The notes under the pieces are model-generated. The model searched no databases, was not told the origin of the DNA, and saw only the letters and a list, made by a program, of their open reading frames with translations. Shown one piece after another: positions 1 to 7,200 of a stretch of 32,618 nt of DNA (its first letter is position 1; each line of letters begins with the position of its first letter). Source of the DNA: Porphyromonadaceae bacterium UBA4277 (GTDB taxonomy: Bacteria > Bacteroidota > Bacteroidia > Bacteroidales > Muribaculaceae); assembly GCA_002395965.1 (NCBI GenBank), contig DGVT01000115.1:1-32618 (forward strand), written 5' to 3'. The translations under genes were made by a program, and so were the position numbers.

Positions 1-1
1 C

Positions 2-79
2 AGCGACTTAAAAGGTGCTTCGAAGATGCACTATATCAGTGACGTAATCTCAAAATTCAATCAAAGCCTTATGAAATAG
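2..79 (+). CDS. 3' end of an unidentified gene (partial)
   Basis: From the second base of the window a frame stays open for 25 codons and ends with TAG at 77-79. It reads SDLKGASKMHYISDVISKFN followed by QSLMK, a lysine-rich end that would suit the C-terminus of a protein starting outside the window. I do not recognise the family. A run this short could be open by chance, so this is only a possible gene end. It is followed by about 175 bases with no convincing gene, which contain a possible -7 box (TAATTTTG, 110-117) without a clear -33 partner. Confidence 0.3.
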   Translation, partial: SDLKGASKMHYISDVISKFNQSLMK

Positions 80-255
80 AATTATGACACACCCTCTCTC
101 AACTTGCACTAATTTTGTAAGCATAAAAATCAGAGAATGATGAATGGCATAAAACACCTAAAAGAATATCGTCGCTCATCATCCCCACTCATGTCATCTT
201 CCGCTATTCTCCTCGCTGCCCTCGTCACACCCTGCCCGAAGGCTTTTTTATACAG

Positions 256-654
256 GTGTTTAACGCCGTGCAGATACTAATTTTCATATTACTATATAAC
301 ATAATCGGAGTCTTTATCGACACGGAACCCGATTGGATAAGTGCAGCCGTTACGATTATCATATTCTTGATGATTTACCGCACCTATATGCAACTCTTCG
401 GCTACGGTGCCTGGGGCACGCTGTGGCGACTTGTAATGACGGCTTGTACAGGAATAATGTCGCTGTTTGTGCTCATTGCCGTGGGGTTCTGCGTGCAATT
501 AGCTTCAGTACATGATTGGGCGAGGCTCGAGGCCAACTTGATTCGCGCTGCGTGGTATGCAGCCCTTGCTGTAGCTCCGATGCTAATCAGCACTTTGATT
601 AATAAGTGGTTGACGCGCAAGACCGACGACCATAAACCCGCCGAGCACGCCTAA
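256..654 (+). CDS. small multi-pass membrane protein, possibly a 5'-truncated DUF3667-type gene
   Basis: A 132-residue protein with a GTG start and three to four hydrophobic segments (about residues 3-22, 27-42, 54-80 and 92-112), ending in a charged tail (RKTDDHKPAEHA). It should lie in the inner membrane. The middle part, IYRTYMQLFGYGAWGTLWRL, resembles the C-terminal half of Bacteroidetes DUF3667 membrane proteins (my recollection of the family, not a search). Those proteins normally have an N-terminal zinc-ribbon, which is missing here. The same frame stays open upstream to about position 127 with no ATG, and that stretch could be the decayed upstream part of such a gene. The alternatives are an intact small protein of unknown role or a remnant. 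It is followed by dut on the same strand. Confidence 0.55.
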   Translation: MFNAVQILIFILLYNIIGVFIDTEPDWISAAVTIIIFLMIYRTYMQLFGYGAWGTLWRLVMTACTGIMSLFVLIAVGFCVQLASVHDWARLEANLIRAAWYAALAVAPMLISTLINKWLTRKTDDHKPAEHA

Positions 655-738
655 GCGCTATAATCTGTCGCCTCAGGGCGGAGTTGTTCTCTTTTCCTCA
701 AAATTTTTATAACCATGACTTAAGTCGTGATTTTTGTG

Positions 739-746
739 TAACTTTG
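739..746 (+). promoter_or_regulatory. candidate -7 box for dut
   Basis: TAACTTTG fits the Bacteroidetes -7 consensus TAnnTTTG and lies 45 bases before the dut ATG. I see no good TTG/TTTG at the expected upstream spacing, so the call rests on the -7 box alone. Confidence 0.4.
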
Positions 747-791
747 TAATCTGTTTGATAAAATATTTGCAACCAGAAAAAAGTCGGACTG

Positions 792-1235
792 ATGAAACCA
801 ATCGAAGTGAAGATCGTGAATAAAGGGCCACATGCCCTTCCGCAATATGGCACGCTGTTGAGTGCCGGTATGGACTTGCGTGCATGGCTCTCGGCGCCCG
901 TTACATTACAGCCGCTTGAGCGTGCCCTGCTGCACACCGGCATCTACATTGCCCTGCCCGAGGGTTATGAGTGCCAAATCAGGCCTCGCAGCGGGCTGGC
1001 GCTGAAGCGCGGCCTTAGTGTGCTGAACACCCCCGGCACCATCGATGCCGACTACCGTGGCGAGGTGTGTGTGATCGTAGCCAACCTCAGCAATGAGGCT
1101 CAGACCATCGAAGACGGCGAGCGCATCTGCCAGATGGTGGTGGCGCGTCACGAAACAGTGCAGTGGCTGCCGGTAGAACAGCTCGACGAAACCGAGCGCG
1201 GCGCAGGCGGATTTGGCCACACAGGCACAAAGTGA
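792..1235 (+). CDS. dut: dUTP diphosphatase (dUTPase)
   Basis: Hydrolyses dUTP to dUMP and pyrophosphate in the cytoplasm, keeping uracil out of DNA and supplying dUMP for thymidylate synthesis. All five motifs of the trimeric dUTPase family are present in order in the 147 residues: AGMDLRA at 25-31, RPRSGL at 64-69, NTPGTIDADYRGE at 79-91 with the catalytic Asp at 85, GERICQMV at 109-116, and the Gly-rich arm RGAGGFGHTG at 136-145. Length is normal for the family. In other Bacteroidales dut is often followed by an exported TPR protein, as here, but in this window a toxin-antitoxin pair lies between the two genes. Confidence 0.96.
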   Translation: MKPIEVKIVNKGPHALPQYGTLLSAGMDLRAWLSAPVTLQPLERALLHTGIYIALPEGYECQIRPRSGLALKRGLSVLNTPGTIDADYRGEVCVIVANLSNEAQTIEDGERICQMVVARHETVQWLPVEQLDETERGAGGFGHTGTK

Positions 1236-1236
1236 T

Positions 1237-1262
1237 GCCGCTAAGCATGCCTGAGAAGTGCG
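1237..1262. repeat. direct repeat, left copy, flanking the toxin-antitoxin pair
   Basis: A 26-bp sequence beginning GCCGCTAAGCATGCCTGAGA, just after the dut stop codon. It recurs at 1893-1918 with one A/G difference. Weaker similarity continues for about 20 bases after both copies (GTGGAC and GAG-GCAA blocks). The two copies bracket the antitoxin and toxin genes. Confidence 0.85.
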
Positions 1263-1300
1263 ACGTGGGTGGACACGGAGGGCAAAATATCAGGCTCATT

Positions 1301-1336
1301 TTTTGATAAGTAAATTAAATGTACTAATTTTGTACA
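1301..1336 (+). promoter_or_regulatory. promoter and candidate operator of the toxin-antitoxin pair
   Basis: TTTTG at 1301-1305 and TAATTTTG at 1325-1332 form a well-spaced Bacteroidetes -33/-7 pair with 19 bases between. The -7 box sits inside an inverted repeat, TGTAC (1320-1324), 7 bases, GTACA (1332-1336). A palindrome over the -7 box is where a Phd/YefM-type antitoxin would bind to repress its own operon. The operator role is inferred. Confidence 0.6.
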
Positions 1337-1361
1337 AAATGATTACAAAATCGCATGTGCT

Positions 1362-1616
1362 ATGAATACTATAAACCTGACCACCACTGAGTTTCGCAAA
1401 AATCAGAAGAAATTTCTCGATATGGCTGCTAACGGAGCTTTCATTATTATTCATCGTGGTAAAGAACTTTTTATGATTAACAAGGTTCACCCCGACAGGA
1501 TGTTTGACGATGAAACGATGATGAAGATAGAGGCTGCTCGCAAGCAATTCTCTCAGAAACAAACCACGACAGTTAGTACGCATGAAGAGCTGAATGCTTT
1601 CCTAAATTCGTTATAG
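1362..1616 (+). CDS. type II antitoxin, Phd/YefM-like
   Basis: An 84-residue protein whose start, MNTINLTTTEFRKNQKKFLD, has the layout of Phd/YefM antitoxins: a beta-strand then a helix ending in a basic stretch, followed by IIIHRGKELFMINKV as the second strand pair. The C-terminal half (about 45-84) is acidic and polar and is probably the flexible toxin-binding part. It ends 7 bases before a YoeB-like toxin gene, the usual order and spacing of such pairs. It should neutralise the toxin and, with it, repress the operon through the palindrome over the promoter. The family call is from layout and context, since antitoxin sequences diverge fast. Confidence 0.8.
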   Translation: MNTINLTTTEFRKNQKKFLDMAANGAFIIIHRGKELFMINKVHPDRMFDDETMMKIEAARKQFSQKQTTTVSTHEELNAFLNSL

Positions 1617-1623
1617 CTGATCT

Positions 1624-1923
1624 ATGTACCGACTGGAATTCACTGCCGAAGCTAAATCCTCCATAGCTCGATTCAAGAAAAGTAGCCCGTCGGCATATAA
1701 AAAGATTGCCAAGCTACTGGATGAACTAATGGAACACCCCCGTACCGGGCTCGGTAGGCCTGAGCCTCTATCGGGTGGCGGAAGCATCTGTTATTCAAGA
1801 CGAATAGATAAAAAGAACCGTTTGGTATATGACATCTATGATGAAATTGTAACCGTGCTAATTATCACTGCCGAAGGGCACTATCATGACAAGCCGCTAA
1901 GCATGCCTGAGAGGTGCGGGTGA
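1624..1923 (+). CDS. YoeB-family mRNA interferase toxin with an extended C-terminus
   Basis: YoeB/Txe toxins cut mRNA in the ribosomal A site. The 99 residues carry the family core: HPRTGLGRPEPL (38-49), SRRIDKKNRLVYD (58-70) and the end HYH (86-88). By alignment from memory with E. coli YoeB, the catalytic residues Glu46, Arg65 and His83 correspond to Glu47, Arg66 and His88. E. coli YoeB ends two residues after the Arg-Tyr pair with His-Tyr. Here the last Tyr is replaced by Asp and about ten residues follow (KPLSMPERCG), encoded by the right copy of the 26-bp direct repeat. The native stop was therefore probably lost when the element joined this site, and activity may be changed. The gene follows its antitoxin by 7 bases. 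Confidence 0.88.
   Translation: MYRLEFTAEAKSSIARFKKSSPSAYKKIAKLLDELMEHPRTGLGRPEPLSGGGSICYSRRIDKKNRLVYDIYDEIVTVLIITAEGHYHDKPLSMPERCG
1893..1918. repeat. direct repeat, right copy, inside the toxin 3' end
   Basis: The second copy of the 26-bp repeat, 25/26 identical to 1237-1262. It supplies the final codons of the toxin, which stops at 1921-1923. Confidence 0.85.
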
Positions 1924-1991
1924 GAGTGGACTCTGTGAGCAATGGATGACACCATTTAATAGATAGTTACATAAGACACAAATATGCAAGA

Positions 1992-3722
1992 ATGAATAAA
2001 GGATTCAGACATATCCTATGGGCGGTGGCACTGATAGTGCTGCTGCCGGTAGCCGTTACCGGGCGCGACCATAAGGAGATAACCGATGCCGACCGCCGCA
2101 AGTCGAGCTACATCTTCCTGGAGGCACAGAACTGGAAGTCGCGCGGCGAGGCCGATGCCTACTACGACCTTTTGCGGCGTGCCTACGAGCTCGACAGCAC
2201 TAACACGGCCGCAGCATTCTATGTGGGGCACTGCCAGCTGAATATGCGCTCAGGCAACAAGGAGCAATATGAGCGTGCATTGTCGCTGCTGAAGAAGCAC
2301 TTTGATGCTCATCCCGAAGACTTCTACGAAACCACCTATTATAGTGACGCATGCATGATGCTGGGTCGTAACGAAGAGGGACTGGAGGCCATCAGGGGAC
2401 TTTGCCAGCTCAATCCCAACAAGCTGGAACTGGAGGCCCGTCTGGCCGAAGCCTATACCCGCACAGGTCATTATGCCGAGTCGAACAGCACACTCGACAG
2501 CATCAAGCTGCACCATGGCTCGTCGTTTCAACTCACGAGCAAGAAAATCACTAATTTCATAGCCTTGAACGATACTGCAGCCGCCATAGCCGAGATGCGC
2601 GAGCTGCTGGCCACGGCACCGCTTAATGCCAGCTACAACATGGGCATGGCCGGAGTGATGCAGCAGTTTGGCATGAGCGACAGTGCGCTTCATTATCTGA
2701 ACGTGGCCCAGGAGGCTGAGCCTCAAAATGGCTACACCTATCTTGCCAAAGCCGAATACTACAAGGAAATAGGCGACAGTGCCGCCTATGAGCAGCAAAT
2801 CTACCATGTAATAACCAGCGAGAACCTTGACGTGGAAAACAAGCTGGCCATACTGGTGTCGGACCTTCGCGACATGGTGAACCGTGGCGACACCACGCAG
2901 CGTGCCCAGCAGCTGTTTAACACGCTGCTCAGTCTGCACCCACACGAAGCCGAAATCCATCAGCTCTATAGCGACTACCTCGTGGCGCGTGACGACTATA
3001 AAGGCGCTGCCGAGCAGCAAGGCTATTTCCTCGATATCAATCCCACCGATGCCTCGGCTTGGCGCCGACTCATGGTCATCAACATCATGGGCGATAACAT
3101 GCCCGGGGCCATCAGTGCTGCCGAGCGTGCGCTGGAATACAACCCCGACAGCCTTGACCTGTATCGCTATATTGCTCCCACCTACTTCCAAATGAAGCAA
3201 TATGACAAAGCCCTTGCCACCTATGATAAAGCCCTTAGCCTGGTCGATAGCACCGATGCCGCGACACGCAGCGAGCTCGTTGGCGGCATGGCAGATGTCT
3301 ATTTTGAGCAGGGCGACACGGTGAAGGCCTTTGCCACCTATGAGAAATCGCTTGAAATCGATCCGCTCAACATCGGTGCCATGAACAACTATGCCTACTT
3401 CTTGTCGCTCAGCGGCTTGGACCTGGAAAAGGCCGAGAAGATGTCGGCCATGACCATCAAGGCCTATCCCGATAATGCCACCTATCTCGACACCTATGCC
3501 TGGATTCTATACAAAAAAGGCGACTATGAGAAAGCCCTGGAATATATCAAGCGAGCCATCGACAACGACGACTCGCTGAGCAGCGATGTGCTTGACCACT
3601 ATGGCGACATACTGGAGAGCCTGGGCCGGCATGATGAAGCCGTAAAACAATGGCGCAAAGCCTCAGACCTTGCGCCAGAAAATAATTTAATTAAAGCCAA
3701 GCTGCCCAAAGGCAGCGATTAG
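1992..3722 (+). CDS. exported tetratricopeptide-repeat protein
   Basis: A 576-residue protein with a signal peptide (about residues 1-24: basic MNKGFRH, then a long hydrophobic run ending near VTGRD). The remainder is largely TPR units, clear in the C-terminal half, for example YIAPTYFQMKQYDKALATYD, YFEQGDTVKAFATYEKSLEI and YKKGDYEKALEYIKRAI. TPR arrays are protein-binding scaffolds, and with the signal peptide it should work in the periplasm or at the outer membrane. No catalytic domain is visible. The stop falls 20 bases before the convergent stop of the C25 gene on the other strand. The leader contains AGTTACATAAG (1965-1975), a string also found in the repeat island near 27.4 kb. The partner is unknown. 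Confidence 0.9.
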   Translation: MNKGFRHILWAVALIVLLPVAVTGRDHKEITDADRRKSSYIFLEAQNWKSRGEADAYYDLLRRAYELDSTNTAAAFYVGHCQLNMRSGNKEQYERALSLLKKHFDAHPEDFYETTYYSDACMMLGRNEEGLEAIRGLCQLNPNKLELEARLAEAYTRTGHYAESNSTLDSIKLHHGSSFQLTSKKITNFIALNDTAAAIAEMRELLATAPLNASYNMGMAGVMQQFGMSDSALHYLNVAQEAEPQNGYTYLAKAEYYKEIGDSAAYEQQIYHVITSENLDVENKLAILVSDLRDMVNRGDTTQRAQQLFNTLLSLHPHEAEIHQLYSDYLVARDDYKGAAEQQGYFLDINPTDASAWRRLMVINIMGDNMPGAISAAERALEYNPDSLDLYRYIAPTYFQMKQYDKALATYDKALSLVDSTDAATRSELVGGMADVYFEQGDTVKAFATYEKSLEIDPLNIGAMNNYAYFLSLSGLDLEKAEKMSAMTIKAYPDNATYLDTYAWILYKKGDYEKALEYIKRAIDNDDSLSSDVLDHYGDILESLGRHDEAVKQWRKASDLAPENNLIKAKLPKGSD

Positions 3723-3742
3723 TCGCTCCAGTGCGTGTTGAG

Positions 3743-6700
3743 TTACGGAGCCACGACCACGAGGTCGGCCTTAGGCGTGCCGCCATAGTAGTTCTCGTCG
3801 TCATAGGTGGCCCAGTAGCGGTACACTCCGTTAGGCACACGCGTGCCGTTGAGTCCCTTCAAGTCCCACTTGCATGGCATCGATGTGGCAGTCTTTTGCC
3901 AAACGATGTTGCCCGTCACGTCGGTCACCCTGATGGTGAGTTCGGGAAGCTCGGGCAGTGTGTTTTTCTCGACTACAAACGTAGCCTCGTTAGTAGCCAC
4001 CCGCTCATCGGCCTTGATAATGACATTGGTGGGCTGCTCAACTATAAAGTCGATAGTCTTAGTGGTTGAGTTGCCGGCCACATCCATCACTGTGAAGGCG
4101 AGTGTATGGCGGCCCACATCGATGTCGTTCACAGGCATCGTCACATCCATTTGCTTGCCGCCGTTACTGATAGTGGCAAAGTTATCAACCAGATAATAAG
4201 ATTGCGCTCCACCGTCGAGCACCAGTCTCATCTTGCCACTGAGCGACTGCGTCATGCTCAGGGCAGTTTCGTCGGTCACTTCGATGTGCAGCATGCTGCC
4301 GGCAACGGCTGCCGGTTGCTCGGCAAATTCATCTTTGTCGTCAAAGTACATGGCTTTAATCACCGGTGCCTGATTGTCGGTAACCGCGGTAGAGGCATCG
4401 TAGGCCTCAACAGCGAGATTGCAGTATTCGCCATTGACCATGAGTTCGCTTCCGGTCTTGTGGGCATACACGCTGATGCGCAGGTCGCCTTGTGCCTGCA
4501 AGTCGCGTGGCACCAGAATGGAGGTCTTGAGTAGGCCATTGGTCACTGTGGCATCCACCTGCGCGAGCTGTGTGCGTGGGAAGGTGATGTCGTAGGGGAT
4601 GGTGCCTCTGCCTTTAGTGTTCATGTACAAGCGCTCTGAATCGAACAGAGTGACGTAGGCCTTACCGTTAAAGCTATTGTCAACTGCCGTGCCGGCAGCA
4701 TTCATTACCTGGGCTTCAACCTGAACACGCTGCATGGGCGATGTGGTGGCCGCCTGGCCGTCGCTCACGTCGATGCCGTTAACCTTGGTGACCTTAAATC
4801 GCGGCAGAGGGTAGTTGACTCTTATGGCCGGGTCGCCAAGCAGGACAAAAAACATCTTGTTTCGTGCGCCACCCAAATTGTTTACGTTATTCTTAGACAT
4901 CCTCACGATATCTCCCAGCATGGGCATAGTGCCATTGTTGTTGGGCGTGAACATTGTCCTGACAAACGCCAGGTTGGTAATGTGGTTTTGGTTACCCAGT
5001 GTGGCTCGTGTAGTTGACATCACGGCGATGGCGCCACCGTCTTTCTTGATTGCCATGCGCTCGGCAATGCTCCTGGAGCTTGCATCGAAGCGTGCCGCCT
5101 CGCAGCATGCCGCGGTCATTATGGGCAAGTGCGGGTAGGACACGGTGTTAACGTTGTTGATGCTCCACAGCTTGCTTGAAGCGGTGAATACGCTTGATGA
5201 TGCGTGGCCGATGTAGGTCGAGAAGTACTGGCCGCTACTCAATGCCGCAGCCACATATCGGGTGGCCTCGGGCGATGAACGCTTGTCGCTGGTGAGCATG
5301 TCCTCATCGACGGCAGTTGGGAAGAATGGAATGAACGCCTTGCTCTGGTTCATAACCACATTCTTCTCTTTTTTTGCGATATCCAATATCTCCTGTGCCT
5401 GCGTGGTGTGCATCTCGGTATCACCCTGGTCGGCCATGAAGAGCATGTTGTTGCGCCATGCTCCATAATCCACATTGGTAACGTAGTTTACGATTTTTTC
5501 CACGGCATCGTAGGCTTCGTCTAAGTTCTCGGGAGTGAGTCGTCCCACGCCCAGGCATATCGTCTCGTTATTGATGCTGCGCCCGGTACCGTCGCCTAAA
5601 ATTCCAAAGAAGTCGTCGCTGCAGTGGCTGGTGCTCTCGCTTGCGCTTTCGTCGGTCTCAAAGGTTATCAGCACTCCGCTTTTGTTAGTGAATTTGCGCC
5701 TGTTGTCGTATGAGCCTTGTCCCATTAGCAGCAGATATTTCAGTGTCTCGGGGTTGCGGTCATAGAACATTTTGCACATTTTGCGAATGGCCATGGCATC
5801 GGGTGTTCCCGATGAAAATTCGTTGAACACGTCGTCTTGTGTGACGACAAGCGTGTTCAGCCCGTCGTTAGAGTGGTGGAAGTCGGCCAGCCGCTCGGCT
5901 GCCGGCAGGAAGTCGCGGTGTGTGACTATAATGTAGTCGGGGGTGGGTTGGCCATGTATGTCTTGGTTCGCAATCAGCTCATAGCCACCGATTGAGCGCA
6001 GGGGCTGTGCCGGGTCGAATGTTACGAATTGTGCGTTTCGAGTCACAAGTGGCGAGCTGAACAGAGTCTTGCCAGATGCGTTTGTCCGCTTGAGGCTGAT
6101 GGGCTGAGGACCGTTGATGTTCCACACCACGGTCGATGACGAGGCGTCGCTCACGACGATTGTGTCGCCTTGGTTCACTAATGGCAGGTACATCATTTGC
6201 TGATGTGTGTCCAAGCCCGACAGGGTGTTGTTCTGCAGGTATGTGATCATCACATAGTCGAGGTTGCTTCTTTGTACCGATACCGTCGATGTTGCAGGTA
6301 TGATCTTGTTGACAGTAATTTGTCCGGTGGCTTGCAGCGAGGGCATCTTAACCATGGCCTTGGGGGCATAGTTGACAAATTTAAGCGTTGGGCTGGTTGC
6401 TTGGATAATGACGCTTGAATAGTCGATGTTCACCGTCTGGCCACCCGACTTTAGATTCACGCTCATAGTGCTGGTCCCGTTTTTGGTGCATACTGCCAGG
6501 GACGTCTGCACCATCACATCGGGCGAGGCTACGTTGGCCAAGTTGTAATTAAGCGTAAAGCTGTCGTCAAGCAGGCTTTCGCCCACTATGTCTTTTCCTG
6601 TTTGTGAAATTGTGGCCAAGTCGTTCTCGTGCAGAAAGTAGTTGTAGCTTGTGGAGTGCTGTGTAGCCTGCTCGCCCGTTGACCAGCCGAAGTTTTCCAC

Positions 6701-7144
6701 CCTCAGTGGCGAGCCGCCCTCGGTGATGAAGTAGTAGCCGTTGTTGGAATAGACATTGACCTTGCGTGTGAAGTATGGATTGGCTTCGGTCGATTGCATG
6801 GCTACTTCCAGCGGACCGTAAGCGTAGAAGCACAGTTTGTTGCCGGTGACTATAGTAGCCACTTCGGTGAGGTCGTCCTTCTCGGTCCCGGTAAACATTT
6901 CGCTCTGCAGATGTCCGCCATAGCCGTAGATTTTCACTTGGTTGATGTCGGAAAATCCCATTTGCGAGAGTTCGTCGCTTGTGAGCTGATAGACACCATC
7001 GGCCGGTATGGCAATCTTTACCCATCGGCCGTTTGACAGCAATGATGACGTGGCGTAGTTACTCACCGGGTAGGCCCACGCTGCTATGCTCAGCAGTGCG
7101 CAGGCTGCAATTAGCGACAGCCGTTTATTCATAGATTGTATCAT
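3743..7144 (-). CDS. PorU-like C25 family cysteine peptidase, paralogue 1
   Basis: An exported 1133-residue protein of the gingipain/PorU family. There is an N-terminal signal peptide; the second ATG at 7132 gives MNKRLSLIAACALLSIAAWA and may be the true start. A PorU-like N-terminal region follows (GVYQLTSDELSQMGF), then the catalytic block: GHASSS with His647 and TAACCEAARFD with Cys681 as likely nucleophile. An Ig-like end of FlgD/type IX CTD type closes it (about 1060-1133: GNIVWQ, WDLKGLNGTRVPNGVYRY). In the family PorU cleaves the C-terminal domain of type IX cargo and attaches the cargo to the cell surface. This copy differs from the better PorU match at 12077-15496 around the active Cys (ACC rather than ATC). 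It lies 56 bases after paralogue 2 and is probably co-transcribed. It could be a second sortase or a secreted protease. Confidence 0.88.
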   Translation of the reverse strand: MIQSMNKRLSLIAACALLSIAAWAYPVSNYATSSLLSNGRWVKIAIPADGVYQLTSDELSQMGFSDINQVKIYGYGGHLQSEMFTGTEKDDLTEVATIVTGNKLCFYAYGPLEVAMQSTEANPYFTRKVNVYSNNGYYFITEGGSPLRVENFGWSTGEQATQHSTSYNYFLHENDLATISQTGKDIVGESLLDDSFTLNYNLANVASPDVMVQTSLAVCTKNGTSTMSVNLKSGGQTVNIDYSSVIIQATSPTLKFVNYAPKAMVKMPSLQATGQITVNKIIPATSTVSVQRSNLDYVMITYLQNNTLSGLDTHQQMMYLPLVNQGDTIVVSDASSSTVVWNINGPQPISLKRTNASGKTLFSSPLVTRNAQFVTFDPAQPLRSIGGYELIANQDIHGQPTPDYIIVTHRDFLPAAERLADFHHSNDGLNTLVVTQDDVFNEFSSGTPDAMAIRKMCKMFYDRNPETLKYLLLMGQGSYDNRRKFTNKSGVLITFETDESASESTSHCSDDFFGILGDGTGRSINNETICLGVGRLTPENLDEAYDAVEKIVNYVTNVDYGAWRNNMLFMADQGDTEMHTTQAQEILDIAKKEKNVVMNQSKAFIPFFPTAVDEDMLTSDKRSSPEATRYVAAALSSGQYFSTYIGHASSSVFTASSKLWSINNVNTVSYPHLPIMTAACCEAARFDASSRSIAERMAIKKDGGAIAVMSTTRATLGNQNHITNLAFVRTMFTPNNNGTMPMLGDIVRMSKNNVNNLGGARNKMFFVLLGDPAIRVNYPLPRFKVTKVNGIDVSDGQAATTSPMQRVQVEAQVMNAAGTAVDNSFNGKAYVTLFDSERLYMNTKGRGTIPYDITFPRTQLAQVDATVTNGLLKTSILVPRDLQAQGDLRISVYAHKTGSELMVNGEYCNLAVEAYDASTAVTDNQAPVIKAMYFDDKDEFAEQPAAVAGSMLHIEVTDETALSMTQSLSGKMRLVLDGGAQSYYLVDNFATISNGGKQMDVTMPVNDIDVGRHTLAFTVMDVAGNSTTKTIDFIVEQPTNVIIKADERVATNEATFVVEKNTLPELPELTIRVTDVTGNIVWQKTATSMPCKWDLKGLNGTRVPNGVYRYWATYDDENYYGGTPKADLVVVAP

Positions 7145-7200
7145 AATAGGTCTAAATTTAGTCTTGAATGAATGGTGATTATAATATGTTGTACGTGTAA

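Noticed and set aside
2250..3200. 316-codon open frame on the minus strand opposite the TPR gene
   Set aside because: It lies wholly inside the TPR gene, has no domain, and is explained by codon use on the other strand.
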